Source of the DNA: Streptomyces aurantiacus JA 4570
Lineage (GTDB): Bacteria > Actinomycetota > Actinomycetes > Streptomycetales > Streptomycetaceae
Assembly (NCBI RefSeq): GCF_000414115.1
Contig: NZ_AOPZ01000074.1
Location: 1-37,332, forward strand
Length of the DNA: 37,332 bases
Direction of reading: 5' to 3'
Both the position numbers and the translations under genes were made by a program. This document shows, one piece after another, positions 14,559 to 22,905 of this stretch; position 1 is the stretch's first letter; each line of letters opens with the position of its first letter. The notes under the pieces are model-generated. The model was not told where the DNA came from. It searched no databases and saw only the letters and a list, made by a program, of their open reading frames with translations.

Positions 14559-14734
14559 TGGCCGCCCTGGCGCACGTGCCGCTGCCGCGCCTCACGGACG
14601 GCGAACACCCCTTGGTCGCCGTGCTCGACATCTTCGCCCCCGGCGCCACGGGCACGTACCGCGGCGCGGAGCGGGAGCAGGAGGACGACGACGCCGCCGC
14701 CTCCGTTCCGCAGAGGGCACCCGTCGCCGTCTAG
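14558..14734 (+). CDS. Small 58-aa protein coupled to the hydrolase gene, function unknown
   Basis: The ATG at 14558 shares a base with the TGA of the hydrolase gene (TGATG), the same coupling used elsewhere in this operon. The 58 codons are strongly GC3-biased, supporting real translation. The N-half is neutral (A-H-V-P-L-P-R-L-T-D-G-E-H-P-L-V-A-V-L-D), and the C-half has an acidic run E-Q-E-D-D-D. No domain is recognised. It is the last gene of the cluster before the conserved lysS neighbourhood. It could be a small accessory protein or the truncated start of a longer gene lost at the cluster edge. Confidence 0.45.
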   Translation: MAALAHVPLPRLTDGEHPLVAVLDIFAPGATGTYRGAEREQEDDDAAASVPQRAPVAV

Positions 14735-14746
14735 ACCCGGCGCCCT

Positions 14747-14789
14747 CCGTCGTACGACGGACTAGGCGCGGCGTCCGCGTCGTACGACG
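14747..14789. repeat. Two copies of a CGTCGTACGACG palindrome at the cluster edge
   Basis: CCGTCGTACGACGG (14747-14760) is a perfect 14-bp palindrome, and its 12-bp core CGTCGTACGACG recurs perfectly at 14778-14789, inside the 3' end of the minus-strand membrane protein gene. They lie between convergent genes and could form hairpins for transcription termination, or be a protein site. Confidence 0.55.
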
Positions 14790-15274
14790 AAGAAGGCGCC
14801 CGCGGCGACGGCCACGCAAGCTCCGGTGGCGAGGCCGATGATTGTTCCGCCCACCCCGTCGGAACCGGCCTCGTCACCGGCCTTCCCCGCACACCCGGAA
14901 CCCTCGGCGGGGCCGCCCGCCTCGACCCTCACCTTGCCGCCGTACGTGTCGTCGGGCGGGATGGACTCGGTGAAGCGGACGGCGTAGGTGCCGGGTCCGG
15001 CGTCACAGCGGACCTGTGCGCGGCCCTTCCAGGCGACCTTGCCGGGGCTTTCGAGTTTCACCGTGCCCGCGAACGCCTCGGACTCGACGACCGCGTTGCG
15101 GTCGTCGAGTTCCGTGTTCAGCACGGACAGCCGGACCCACTCGCCGGGGCGTACCGCGCCGGGCGACACGACCAGTTCGCCGTTGTCGCCCGGCCCCGCC
15201 GCGGCGCCCGGAGCGGCGGTCAGCGCGACGGCGAGGGCCACCGCTCCGACCACGGCGGGGCGCAGACGAGTCAC
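14762..15274 (-). CDS. Small exported, membrane-anchored protein downstream of lysS
   Basis: 170 aa. The N-terminal signal peptide has R-L-R-P, then a hydrophobic core and A-A-P-G-A-A-A as the cleavage region. The extracytoplasmic domain is beta-rich, with S-P-G-A-V-R-P-G-E-W-V and the Cys residues of R-C-D-A-G-P-G-T-Y. A C-terminal TM helix (A-C-V-A-V-A-A-G-A-F-F-V-V) and R-R-G-R-R-A at the end complete it. No LPxTG sorting motif is seen. The GTG start overlaps the lysS stop (TAGTG, 15272-15276), so it is read with lysS. Function is unknown to me; it resembles small exported actinobacterial proteins with a single C-terminal anchor. Confidence 0.8.
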   Translation of the reverse strand: MTRLRPAVVGAVALAVALTAAPGAAAGPGDNGELVVSPGAVRPGEWVRLSVLNTELDDRNAVVESEAFAGTVKLESPGKVAWKGRAQVRCDAGPGTYAVRFTESIPPDDTYGGKVRVEAGGPAEGSGCAGKAGDEAGSDGVGGTIIGLATGACVAVAAGAFFVVRRGRRA

Positions 15275-17025
15275 TAGGCGCCGAGCAGCTTGCGCACCCG
15301 CTCCGCCCCCACGGCGAGGAGCAGCGTGGGCAGCCGCGGACCCGTGTCGCGCCCGACCAGCAGGTGGTACAGGAGGGCGAAGAAGGTCCGCTGGGCCGTC
15401 TTGATCTCCGGCGGGAGCTCCTTGGGCCCGGCGTCGGCGGAGAAGCCGGCGCGGACCTTCGGGACGCCGTACACGAGGTGGGTCAGGCCGTCCAGGGACC
15501 AGTGGGAGTCCAGCCCGTCCAGGAGCAGCCGGAGCGACTCGCGGCTCTCGTCGTCGAGGGACGACAGGAGCTCGGCGTCCGGCGTCTCGCGGACGATCGT
15601 GCGCTGGTCGGCGGGCACCTGCGTGTTGATCCACGCCTCGGCCCGGTCGAGCCGCGGCCGCACCTCGTCGAGGGAGGCGAGCGGGTCGCTCGGGTCGAGC
15701 TCGGACAGGATCCGCAGCGTCTGGTCCTCGGCGCCGGCGGTGATGTCGGCGACGGAGGCCAGCGTGCGGTACGGCATCGGCCGCGGCGTCGTCGGCAGCG
15801 GCCCCGCGGCGGTGCCCACGGCGCGCGCGTACGCCGCCGCGTCGGCGGGCAGCACCGTCCCGTCGGCGACCTTCGCGGCGAGCTTGTCCCACTCGTCGTA
15901 CAGCCGCTGGATCTCCTGGTCGAAGGCGATCTTGAAGGACTGGTTGGGCTTGCGGCGGGCGTACAGCCAGCGGAGCAGCGGCGCTTCCATGATCTTCAGC
16001 GCGTCGGCGGGCGTGGGCACGCCGCCGCGCGAGGAGGACATCTTGGCCATGCCGCTGATGCCGACAAAGGCGTACATCGGGCCGATGGGCTGGGCGCCGT
16101 CGAAGATCTGCCGGACGATCTGCCCGCCGACGACGAACGACGAACCGGGCGAGGAGTGGTCCACGCCGCTGGGCTCGAAGATCACGCCCTCGTAGGCCCA
16201 GCGCATCGGCCAGTCGACCTTCCAGACCAGCTTGCCGCGGTTGAACTCGCTCAGCCGCACGATCTCCTCGAAGCCGCACGCCGTGCACGCGTAGGCGAGC
16301 TCCGTCGACTCGTCGTCGTAGGAGGTGACGGTGGTGAGGTCCTTGCCGCACTGCCCGCAGTAGGGCTTGTACGGGAAGTACCCGCGGAAGCCGCTGCCGT
16401 CGTCCTCGGTCGCGGCGCCGGAGCCCTCGGCGGCCTCCAGCTCGGCCTCGTCGACGGGCTTCTGCTGCTGCTTACCCTTGGCCTTGGCCGGGTCCTTCTT
16501 CGTGCGGTACTGGTCGAGGATGGCGTCGATGTCGCCGCGGTGCTTCATCGCGTGCAGGATCTGCGCGCGGTACGCCCCCGACGTGTACTGCTCGGTCTGG
16601 CTGATCCCGTCGTACTCCACGCCGAGCTCGGCGAGCGACTCGGCCATCGCGGCCTTGAAGTGCTCGGCCCAGTTCGGGTACGCGGACCCGGCGGGCGCGG
16701 GCACGGAGGTCAGCGGCCTGCCGATGTGCTCGGCCCAGGACTCGTCGACGCCGGGGACGCCGGCCGGGACCTTGCGGTACCGGTCGTAGTCGTCCCAGGA
16801 GATCAGGTGCCGGACCTCGTGCCCCCGGCGGCGGATCTCGTCGGCGACGAGGTGCGGGGTCATGACCTCGCGGAGGTTGCCCAGGTGAATGGGGCCGGAG
16901 GGGGAGAGGCCGGACGCGACGACGACCGGTTTGCCCGGGGCACGACGCTCCGACTCGGCGATGACCTCGTCCGCGTAGCGGGAGACCCAGTCGGTGGTAT
17001 CGGTGCTCTGAGCCACGATCGGCAC
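15274..17025 (-). CDS. lysS: Lysyl-tRNA synthetase, class I
   Basis: A 583-aa class I (archaeal-type) LysRS that charges tRNA-Lys. The HIGH-equivalent P-S-G-P-I-H-L-G-N is at 42-50 and the KMSKS-equivalent K-M-S-S-S at 328-332. Paired C-x2-C motifs at 223-226 and 247-250 look like a zinc ribbon. Actinomycetes such as Streptomyces use this class I form. Start choice is uncertain: the GTG at 17025 lies only 1 nt after GAGGA, while a GTG three codons later (17016) has it at 10 nt. Divergent from argS, as in other Streptomyces. The 170-aa exported protein overlaps its stop. Confidence 0.95.
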   Translation of the reverse strand: MPIVAQSTDTTDWVSRYADEVIAESERRAPGKPVVVASGLSPSGPIHLGNLREVMTPHLVADEIRRRGHEVRHLISWDDYDRYRKVPAGVPGVDESWAEHIGRPLTSVPAPAGSAYPNWAEHFKAAMAESLAELGVEYDGISQTEQYTSGAYRAQILHAMKHRGDIDAILDQYRTKKDPAKAKGKQQQKPVDEAELEAAEGSGAATEDDGSGFRGYFPYKPYCGQCGKDLTTVTSYDDESTELAYACTACGFEEIVRLSEFNRGKLVWKVDWPMRWAYEGVIFEPSGVDHSSPGSSFVVGGQIVRQIFDGAQPIGPMYAFVGISGMAKMSSSRGGVPTPADALKIMEAPLLRWLYARRKPNQSFKIAFDQEIQRLYDEWDKLAAKVADGTVLPADAAAYARAVGTAAGPLPTTPRPMPYRTLASVADITAGAEDQTLRILSELDPSDPLASLDEVRPRLDRAEAWINTQVPADQRTIVRETPDAELLSSLDDESRESLRLLLDGLDSHWSLDGLTHLVYGVPKVRAGFSADAGPKELPPEIKTAQRTFFALLYHLLVGRDTGPRLPTLLLAVGAERVRKLLGA

Positions 17026-17105
17026 GTCCTCTTGTTTCCTCGGGATTCAGGGAATCTGGCGTAAGCCATTCTCCCAGACGGCGGGACCCGGTCGCGGGTT
17101 GCGTT

Positions 17106-17196
17106 CCGGGGCCCCGTCCGGGGCCCCGGTTATCCAGGCGAACCGGTGTCCCTCCCCATGGGACACTTGACGCTCACCCTGATGCACGCCAATAAA
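17106..17196 (+). promoter_or_regulatory. lysS-argS divergent promoter region with inverted repeats
   Basis: CCGGGGCCCCG occurs twice one base apart (17106-17116 and 17118-17128), each nearly a perfect palindrome. GTGTCCC (17146-17152) and GGGACAC (17160-17166) form a perfect inverted repeat directly before a -35-like TTGACG (17167-17172). AATAAA at 17191-17196, 18 bp on, is the best -10 for argS. Function of the repeats is unknown; the promoter assignment is moderate. Confidence 0.4.
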
Positions 17197-17211
17197 GCAG
17201 AACGGAAGCCC

Positions 17212-18990
17212 ATGGCCCCGGTCACGTCCCTCAGCGCATCCGTCCACCAGCGTCTCGCGGACGCCCTCTCGGCAGCCCTGCCGGAGGCCGCCCCCGCGGA
17301 CCCGCTGCTGCGACGCAGCGACCGGGCCGACTTCCAGGCCAACGGCATCCTCGCGCTCGCGAAGAAGGCCAAGGCCAACCCGCGCGAGCTGGCCACGAAG
17401 GTCGTCGGCTCGATCGACGCCCCGGAGCTGCTCGGGGACGTCGAGGTGTCCGGACCCGGCTTCCTGAACATCACGGTCACGGACCGGGCCATCGTCGAGA
17501 CCCTCGCCGCCCGCGCCGCCGACACCGACCGCCTGGGCGTGCCGTTCGCCGACGCGCCCGGCACCACGGTGATCGACTGGGCGCAGCCGAACGTGGCCAA
17601 GGAGATGCACGTCGGCCACCTGCGGAACTCGGTGATCGGCAACGCCGTCAAGCGGATCCTCGAATTCACCGGCGAGAAGATCGTCAGCCGCCACCACATC
17701 GGCGACTGGGGCACCCAGTTCGGCATGCTCATCCAGTACCTCCTGGAGCACCCGCACGAGCTGGACCACAAGGAGGCCGCCGAGGGCGAGGCCGCGGGCG
17801 AGGAGGCGATGTCCAACCTCAACCGCATCTACAAGGCCGCCCGAGTGCTCTTCGACTCCGACGAGGAGTTCAAGACCCGCGCCCGGCGCCGGGTCGTGGA
17901 CCTCCAGGCGGGCGACGAGGAGACCCTCGCGCTCTGGCAGCGGTTCGTCGACGAGTCGAAGATCTACTTCTACTCGGTCTTCGACAAGCTGGACGTCGAG
18001 ATCCACGACGAGGACATCGTCGGCGAGTCCGGCTACAACGACATGCTGGCCGAGACCTGCCGCCTCCTGGAGGAGTCGGGCGTCGCCGTCCGCTCCGAGG
18101 GCGCGCTGTGCGTCTTCTTCGACGACGTGAAGGGCCCCGACGGCAACCCGGTCCCGCTGATCGTCCAGAAGTCCGACGGCGGCTTCGGGTACGCGGCCAC
18201 CGACCTCTCGGCGATCCGCGACCGCGTCTTCAACCTCAAGGCCGACACCCTTCTGTACGTGGTCGACGCACGCCAGTCCCTGCACTTCAAGATGGTCTTC
18301 GAGACCGCGCGCAAGGCGGGCTGGCTGACCGACGACGTCAAGGCGGTGCAGCTCGCGTTCGGCACGGTCCTCGGCAAGGACGGCAAGCCGTTCAAGACCC
18401 GTGAGGGCGAGACGGTCCGCCTCATCGACCTCCTGGACGAGGCGATCGAGCGGGCCACGGCCGTCGTGCGGGAGAAGGCCGAGAAGGTGGGCCTCACCGA
18501 GGAGGAGATCGTCGACAACGGCCGGCAGGTCGGCATCGGCGCCGTGAAGTACGCGGACCTGTCGACGTCGGCGGTGCGGGACTACAAGTTCGACCTGGAC
18601 CAGATGGTCTCGCTGCACGGCAACACGTCGGTCTATCTCCAGTACGCGTACGCCCGCATCCAGTCCATCCTGCGCAAGGCGGGCGACGCCCGGCCCGCGG
18701 CCCACCCGGAGCTCGGCCTCGCCCCGGCCGAGCGCGCCCTCGGCCTGCACCTGGACCAGTTCGCGGAGACCCTCGCCGAGGTCGCCGAGGAGTACGCGCC
18801 GCACAAGCTGGCGTCGTACCTGTACGAACTGGCCACGCACCTCACGAAGTTCTACGACCAGTGCCAGGTGCTCAGCGACGAGAACCCGACGGAGGTCGTC
18901 GAGAACCGCCTGTTCCTGGTCGACCTGACGGGCCGCACGCTGCACCAGGGCATGGCGCTCCTGGGCATCAGGACGCCGGGCCGCCTGTAG
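17212..18990 (+). CDS. argS: Arginyl-tRNA synthetase
   Basis: A 592-aa class I ArgRS that charges tRNA-Arg. The HIGH-like motif H-V-G-H is at 133-136 ([10 protein letters not shown]). The KMSKS site is degenerate (G-K-P-F-K-T-R-E-G), as in many ArgRS enzymes. An N-terminal additional domain (about 1-110) and a C-terminal anticodon-binding helical domain (Y-A-R-I-Q-S-I-L-R onward) are present. The ATG at 17212 follows GGAAG and starts at the typical M-A-P-V; upstream in-frame ATGs would add residues with no ribosome-binding site. Ended by a strong hairpin at 18998. Confidence 0.96.
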   Translation: MAPVTSLSASVHQRLADALSAALPEAAPADPLLRRSDRADFQANGILALAKKAKANPRELATKVVGSIDAPELLGDVEVSGPGFLNITVTDRAIVETLAARAADTDRLGVPFADAPGTTVIDWAQPNVAKEMHVGHLRNSVIGNAVKRILEFTGEKIVSRHHIGDWGTQFGMLIQYLLEHPHELDHKEAAEGEAAGEEAMSNLNRIYKAARVLFDSDEEFKTRARRRVVDLQAGDEETLALWQRFVDESKIYFYSVFDKLDVEIHDEDIVGESGYNDMLAETCRLLEESGVAVRSEGALCVFFDDVKGPDGNPVPLIVQKSDGGFGYAATDLSAIRDRVFNLKADTLLYVVDARQSLHFKMVFETARKAGWLTDDVKAVQLAFGTVLGKDGKPFKTREGETVRLIDLLDEAIERATAVVREKAEKVGLTEEEIVDNGRQVGIGAVKYADLSTSAVRDYKFDLDQMVSLHGNTSVYLQYAYARIQSILRKAGDARPAAHPELGLAPAERALGLHLDQFAETLAEVAEEYAPHKLASYLYELATHLTKFYDQCQVLSDENPTEVVENRLFLVDLTGRTLHQGMALLGIRTPGRL

Positions 18991-18997
18991 CCGCCTC

Positions 18998-19023
18998 GGG
19001 GAGGCGCCTCTCGGCGCCTCCCC
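18998..19023 (+). terminator. argS terminator hairpin
   Basis: GGGGAGGCGCC (18998-19008) pairs perfectly with GGCGCCTCCCC (19013-19023) across the loop TCTC, starting 7 nt after the argS stop. Eleven GC-rich base pairs with a tetraloop. Confidence 0.85.
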
Positions 19024-19107
19024 GGTCCCGCCCCGGTCCCCGCTGTGGGCAGTCGTGCCGCAGGGCGGATCCCGACCCTTAAAAGCAGCCCAGTCCGACG
19101 GCACCCG

Positions 19108-20313
19108 TTACGACAGCCCCAGCCGAAGCCTGCGCAGCCCTTCGGCGATCTCATCGGGCGTCTGGGTCACGAAGCACAACCGCAGAGTCTCAGCCTCCGG
19201 CGCACCGCCATAGAACGGCGCCCCAGGAACGTAAGCAACATCCTGCGCGACAACCCCCGGCAGCGACGCAGTCGCGTCGTACCCGGAGGGCAACCGCACC
19301 CAAAGAAACATCCCGCCCTCGGGCCGATTCCAGGTGGACCCCGCGGGCAACGCCCCGGGAAGCCCCGCGAGCATCGCGTCCCGCCGCTCCCGGTACACCC
19401 CGGCGACCCGCGCCACATGGGCATCCAGATCGAAGTGCTCCAGATACCAGGCGGCGGCAAGCTGGTTGACGGTAGGAGTGTGCAGGTCGGCGGCCTGCTT
19501 GGCGATCGCGCAGGCCCGCCGCAGGGCGGCAGGAGCCCGCAGCCACCCGAGCCGCAGCCCCGGCGCCATCACCTTGGAGAAGCTCCCGAGCACCACGGTC
19601 CGGTCCCCGGCCCCGGGGTACGAGGCGATCCACGGCACCCGCTCCCCCTCGAACCGCAGCTCCCCGTACGGATCGTCCTCGACGATCCACAGCCCGCGCC
19701 GCGCGGCCACGGCGGCGACGGCGGCCCGCCGCCCGGCGGGCATGGTCCGCCCGGTCGGGTTCTGGAACGTGGGCACGGTGTAGAGCAGCTTGGCCCGGTG
19801 CTCGGCGACGAGCGCGTCCAGGGCGTCCGGGTCGACCCCCTCGGCGTCGCCCGGCACGGGCACGACCCGCGCGCCCGCGAAGGCGAACACCTGGAGCGCG
19901 GCCAGGTAGCAGGGGTTCTCGACGAGGACGGTGTCGCCGGGCTCGACGAGCGCGGTGGCGAGCAGCGACAGGGCCTGCTGCGACCCGGTGGTGACGAGCA
20001 CGTCGTCGGCGCCGGTGGCGAGGCCGCGGTCCGTGTACCGCCGCGCGACGGCCGCCCGCAGCACGGGCTCGCCCTCGGTCGTGGAGTACTGCAGCGCCCG
20101 CCCCGGCTCTTCGGCGAGCACGGCCGCGTACGCCGCGGCCACGCCCTTCGCGTCGAAGAACTCGGGCGCGGGCAGCCCGCCCGCGAAATTGATGACCTCG
20201 GGCCGCGCGGTGACCGCGAGGATGTCCCGTACCGGCGAGCCCCCGACGGCGGCGCTGCGCGCGGCGAGCGGCGGCGTGGGGGCATCGGCGGGGGCGCTGC
20301 TGGTGACGGTCAT
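19108..20313 (-). CDS. PLP-dependent class I/II aminotransferase
   Basis: A 401-aa fold-type I aminotransferase resembling the 2-aminoadipate/LysN and MocR-catalytic-domain group. PLP-site residues visible are N185 in Q-N-P-T-G, D214 and Y216 in E-D-D-P-Y-G-E, and the Schiff-base K247 in S-F-S-K-V-M-A-P-G-L-R. There is no N-terminal GntR DNA-binding domain, so it is an enzyme rather than a MocR regulator. The ATG at 20313 follows GGAGGGAAGGG. The frame is open further upstream, but that extension has no ribosome-binding site and reads into the promoter region. Substrate is probably an amino acid such as 2-aminoadipate, an aromatic or a branched-chain one; it cannot be fixed by eye. Confidence 0.88.
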   Translation of the reverse strand: MTVTSSAPADAPTPPLAARSAAVGGSPVRDILAVTARPEVINFAGGLPAPEFFDAKGVAAAYAAVLAEEPGRALQYSTTEGEPVLRAAVARRYTDRGLATGADDVLVTTGSQQALSLLATALVEPGDTVLVENPCYLAALQVFAFAGARVVPVPGDAEGVDPDALDALVAEHRAKLLYTVPTFQNPTGRTMPAGRRAAVAAVAARRGLWIVEDDPYGELRFEGERVPWIASYPGAGDRTVVLGSFSKVMAPGLRLGWLRAPAALRRACAIAKQAADLHTPTVNQLAAAWYLEHFDLDAHVARVAGVYRERRDAMLAGLPGALPAGSTWNRPEGGMFLWVRLPSGYDATASLPGVVAQDVAYVPGAPFYGGAPEAETLRLCFVTQTPDEIAEGLRRLRLGLS

Positions 20314-20419
20314 CGGGGTTCCCTTCCCTCCGTGGGTCCCCGGCAGGGTAGACACCCGGATGCCGCCTCCAACAGACGTTCCGCGATACGGACCCGCGAC
20401 ACGGACCGCGGACCGGGGG

Positions 20420-21895
20420 CTACCGCACCTCTTCCTCGCTCCCGTTCGGATTGCGCTCGATCGCGACCCACCTTTTGCTGTCGAGCGAGAACCCGTACGT
20501 GGGGTTGCCCCGGTCACCGCTGGTGCGGAACGGCCTGCCCGAGTCGTCGATGCGGACGGTGCCGTGCCGTTCGCCGCTGGACCACTCCAGCTCCAGGTAC
20601 CAGCTCACGTCGTGCGCCTTGACGTCCGCGTCGACGAAGAACGCCTCGGGGTCGCCCTCGCTCACCTTGTAGGGGAACGTGGTCTCCCCGGACTTGGGGG
20701 TCAGGCGCGGGACCGACGCGTCGAGGTTCACGTCGAAGGAGTGCTTGGGCACGTTGCCGCCGCAGCCGACGCCGACGTACCCCATCTCGTAGCTGTTCCG
20801 CTTGAGCGGCGCGCCGCTGCCGGCGACACGGATGTTGAGCGACTCCAGGACGACGGTGTCGTCACCCGTGCCCTGGACGGTCAGCTTCACGGTCTGCCGC
20901 CCCGCGGGGACCGCGCCGTTCGCGGCCACCCAGCCGGGGGCGTCCTGCTCGTTCGGGGGCGGCGAGAGACGGCCCGGCTCCCGGGCGACGAGGTAGGGCT
21001 GGCCGCAGGGGTCGTACCAGTAGTGCGGCCGGGTGGACACGGTCAGGGGCGCCGCGCCGGACGCGGGGCCGTCGCCGGTGGCCCCGGCGCCGGAGGGTCC
21101 GGCGGGCGCCGAACCGCCTTTGCCCGTACGCCCCTTGCCTCCGCCGGTCTTCCCGTCGCCGCCGCCTTCGCCGCCGCCGCGCGCGTCCTTCCCCTTGCCG
21201 GGCTCGTGCCCCGGGGAGGACTTGGCCGACGGGCTCTGCTTGCCCTTGCCGTCCTCGGTGGCCTCGTTCCCGGTGGACGGGCCGCCGTCGACGGCCGCCT
21301 TCTTGTTCCTGCCGTCGCCGGACGCTCCGTCGGACGCGGCCTGCAAGGCCAGGGCGGTGCCCCCGAGGGCGAGCACGGCGCCGACAGCGGCGAACACGAC
21401 GAGCTGCCGCCGCTTGGGCCGCGACCGCCGAACCGGCCCTCCGGCCAAGAGAAACGCTTCGGCCTCAGCCTCACCGGGGCCGCCTCGCGCTCCCTGCTCG
21501 GGCTCCGGCTCCTGCTCCGGCTCCTGCCCCTGCCCCTGCTCCGGCTCCGGCTCCGGCCCCGGCTCTCGCTCGGGCGCAGGCCCAGGGTCACCGGACTCAG
21601 GCGTCAACTCCGCTTCCGCTACGGGAACATCCGCCTCCGGCCCCTCAGGCCGCCGCCCCCGAGCCGCGTCCGCGACGATCCACCTGCGGTGAAGCTCCAT
21701 CAGCTCCGCGGGCGACGCCTTGCACAGGCGACCCAACCGCTCCACGGGGGCGAACTCCACCGGCACAGCAGTGCCGTTCACATAGCGGTGCAACGTCGAC
21801 GTACTCACGTGCAACCGCTTGGCCAACACCCCGTAACTGAGCCCCGACCGCTCTTTGAGCTCCTTCAGCAGCTCGGCGAACCCCTCGGCTCCCAC
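20420..21895 (-). CDS. Membrane-anchored HTH regulator with extracytoplasmic domain
   Basis: 491 aa. Residues 5-60 form an XRE-like helix-turn-helix (S-Y-G-V-L-A-K-R-L-H-V-S-T-S-T-L-H-R-Y-V). A cytoplasmic Glu/Pro-rich linker (about 98-136) leads to basic K-R-R, then one TM helix (about 164-185). Outside is a Gly/Lys/Ser-rich linker and then a C-terminal domain of about 175 residues with paired Cys (Y-D-P-C-G-Q-P-Y; G-V-G-C-G-G-N). This is the layout of a one-component transmembrane regulator that could pass an envelope signal to DNA. The GTG at 21895 is chosen because GGAGGA lies 3 nt upstream; an ATG at 22033 would extend into unlikely sequence. Divergent from two DUF4232 exported proteins, which are plausible targets. 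Confidence 0.8.
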   Translation of the reverse strand: MGAEGFAELLKELKERSGLSYGVLAKRLHVSTSTLHRYVNGTAVPVEFAPVERLGRLCKASPAELMELHRRWIVADAARGRRPEGPEADVPVAEAELTPESGDPGPAPEREPGPEPEPEQGQGQEPEQEPEPEQGARGGPGEAEAEAFLLAGGPVRRSRPKRRQLVVFAAVGAVLALGGTALALQAASDGASGDGRNKKAAVDGGPSTGNEATEDGKGKQSPSAKSSPGHEPGKGKDARGGGEGGGDGKTGGGKGRTGKGGSAPAGPSGAGATGDGPASGAAPLTVSTRPHYWYDPCGQPYLVAREPGRLSPPPNEQDAPGWVAANGAVPAGRQTVKLTVQGTGDDTVVLESLNIRVAGSGAPLKRNSYEMGYVGVGCGGNVPKHSFDVNLDASVPRLTPKSGETTFPYKVSEGDPEAFFVDADVKAHDVSWYLELEWSSGERHGTVRIDDSGRPFRTSGDRGNPTYGFSLDSKRWVAIERNPNGSEEEVR

Positions 21896-22120
21896 CGTTC
21901 CTCCGTCCCGCGCGACCGTTCCAGGTGACGCCCATTCCCCCAGGTCAGAGCCGGTACGACCATTCCAGCGTCCCGCACTCCCCGGCCGCGCTGGCCCTCG
22001 GGACAGAGCGGCGTACAAGCTTCTGTCATCCAAGCACGCCGACCGGGGCCCATAGCCAGGCGGCTCGCTTCACCCCCGCGTCATCTCTCTCACCCACCGA
22101 CCCTTCGAAGGGGATCACCC

Positions 22121-22834
22121 ATGCGTACCCGCATGCTCGCCGCCGCCACCGTCGCCCTCGCCGCGCTGTCCCTGACGGCGTGCGGATCCGAGGACAAGGT
22201 GCGCGACGAAGGCGCGGCGAAGCCCTCGCAAGGCCCGTCCGGCGAGGGCGCCGGAGGCACATCGTCCGGAACCGGTGACGCGACCCCGAGCGGCGAACGC
22301 ACGAAGTCCCAGGGGACGGGCGGCGACACCGGCGGCAGCGGCACCGGCTCCGGCTCCGGCGGCGGCAAGGGCACGACCTCGGGCACCGGCACCGCCGACG
22401 GCTCCGACCCCGACGCCCCCGAGAACCGCGTCCCGTGCACCGCCGACAACACCTCGATCACGGCCGCACCGGTCTCCCGCCCGCTGAACCACATGCTGAT
22501 CACCGTCACCAACACCGGCTCCAAGATGTGCGACCTGCCGGGCCACCCGATCCTCAAGTTCGAGGGCGCCCAGTCCGTGCCGCCGGTGATCGAGGACAGC
22601 AAGCCGCAGGCGGTGACGTCGCTGAAGCCCGGCGGCAAGGGGTACGCGGCCGCGATCCTGTCCGCCGGCGACGGCGCCGGCGGCGAGGGCCGCACCGCCA
22701 CGAGCCTCCAGATCGGCTTCCAGGGCAGCGACCGGATGGCCGACGCGGCGCTCCAGGCACGCGGCGTGCACATCGACGACTCGCTGCGCGTCAGCTACTG
22801 GCAGTCCGACTCGGCGACGGCGCTCCTCTCCTGA
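22121..22834 (+). CDS. DUF4232 lipoprotein
   Basis: 237 aa. A lipoprotein signal peptide ends at the lipobox L-T-A-C with Cys21 as lipidation site. A disordered Gly/Ser/Thr-rich linker (about 25-100) is followed by a DUF4232 domain (about 105-235), recognised by the strand S-R-P-L-N-H-M-L-I-T-V-T-N-T-G-S, Cys residues near both edges, and the closing V-S-Y-W-Q. Anchored on the outer face of the membrane; the function of DUF4232 is unknown. The ATG at 22121 follows AAGGGGAT. It forms a tandem pair with the next gene. Confidence 0.85.
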   Translation: MRTRMLAAATVALAALSLTACGSEDKVRDEGAAKPSQGPSGEGAGGTSSGTGDATPSGERTKSQGTGGDTGGSGTGSGSGGGKGTTSGTGTADGSDPDAPENRVPCTADNTSITAAPVSRPLNHMLITVTNTGSKMCDLPGHPILKFEGAQSVPPVIEDSKPQAVTSLKPGGKGYAAAILSAGDGAGGEGRTATSLQIGFQGSDRMADAALQARGVHIDDSLRVSYWQSDSATALLS

Positions 22835-22905
22835 CCCGGCACCTGCCGACGACCCGCATTCCCACACGCAGGACAGTCCCACACACAAGACAGGAAGACA
22901 CCACC

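Noticed and set aside
15016..17064. Long plus-strand ORF of 682 aa over lysS
   Set aside because: It is antisense to the clear class I lysS gene, rich in Arg/Gly/Val without domains, and explained by GC3-biased codons keeping the opposite frame open.
17047..19104. Long minus-strand ORF of 685 aa over argS
   Set aside because: Same shadow effect opposite argS; no ribosome-binding site or recognisable domain.
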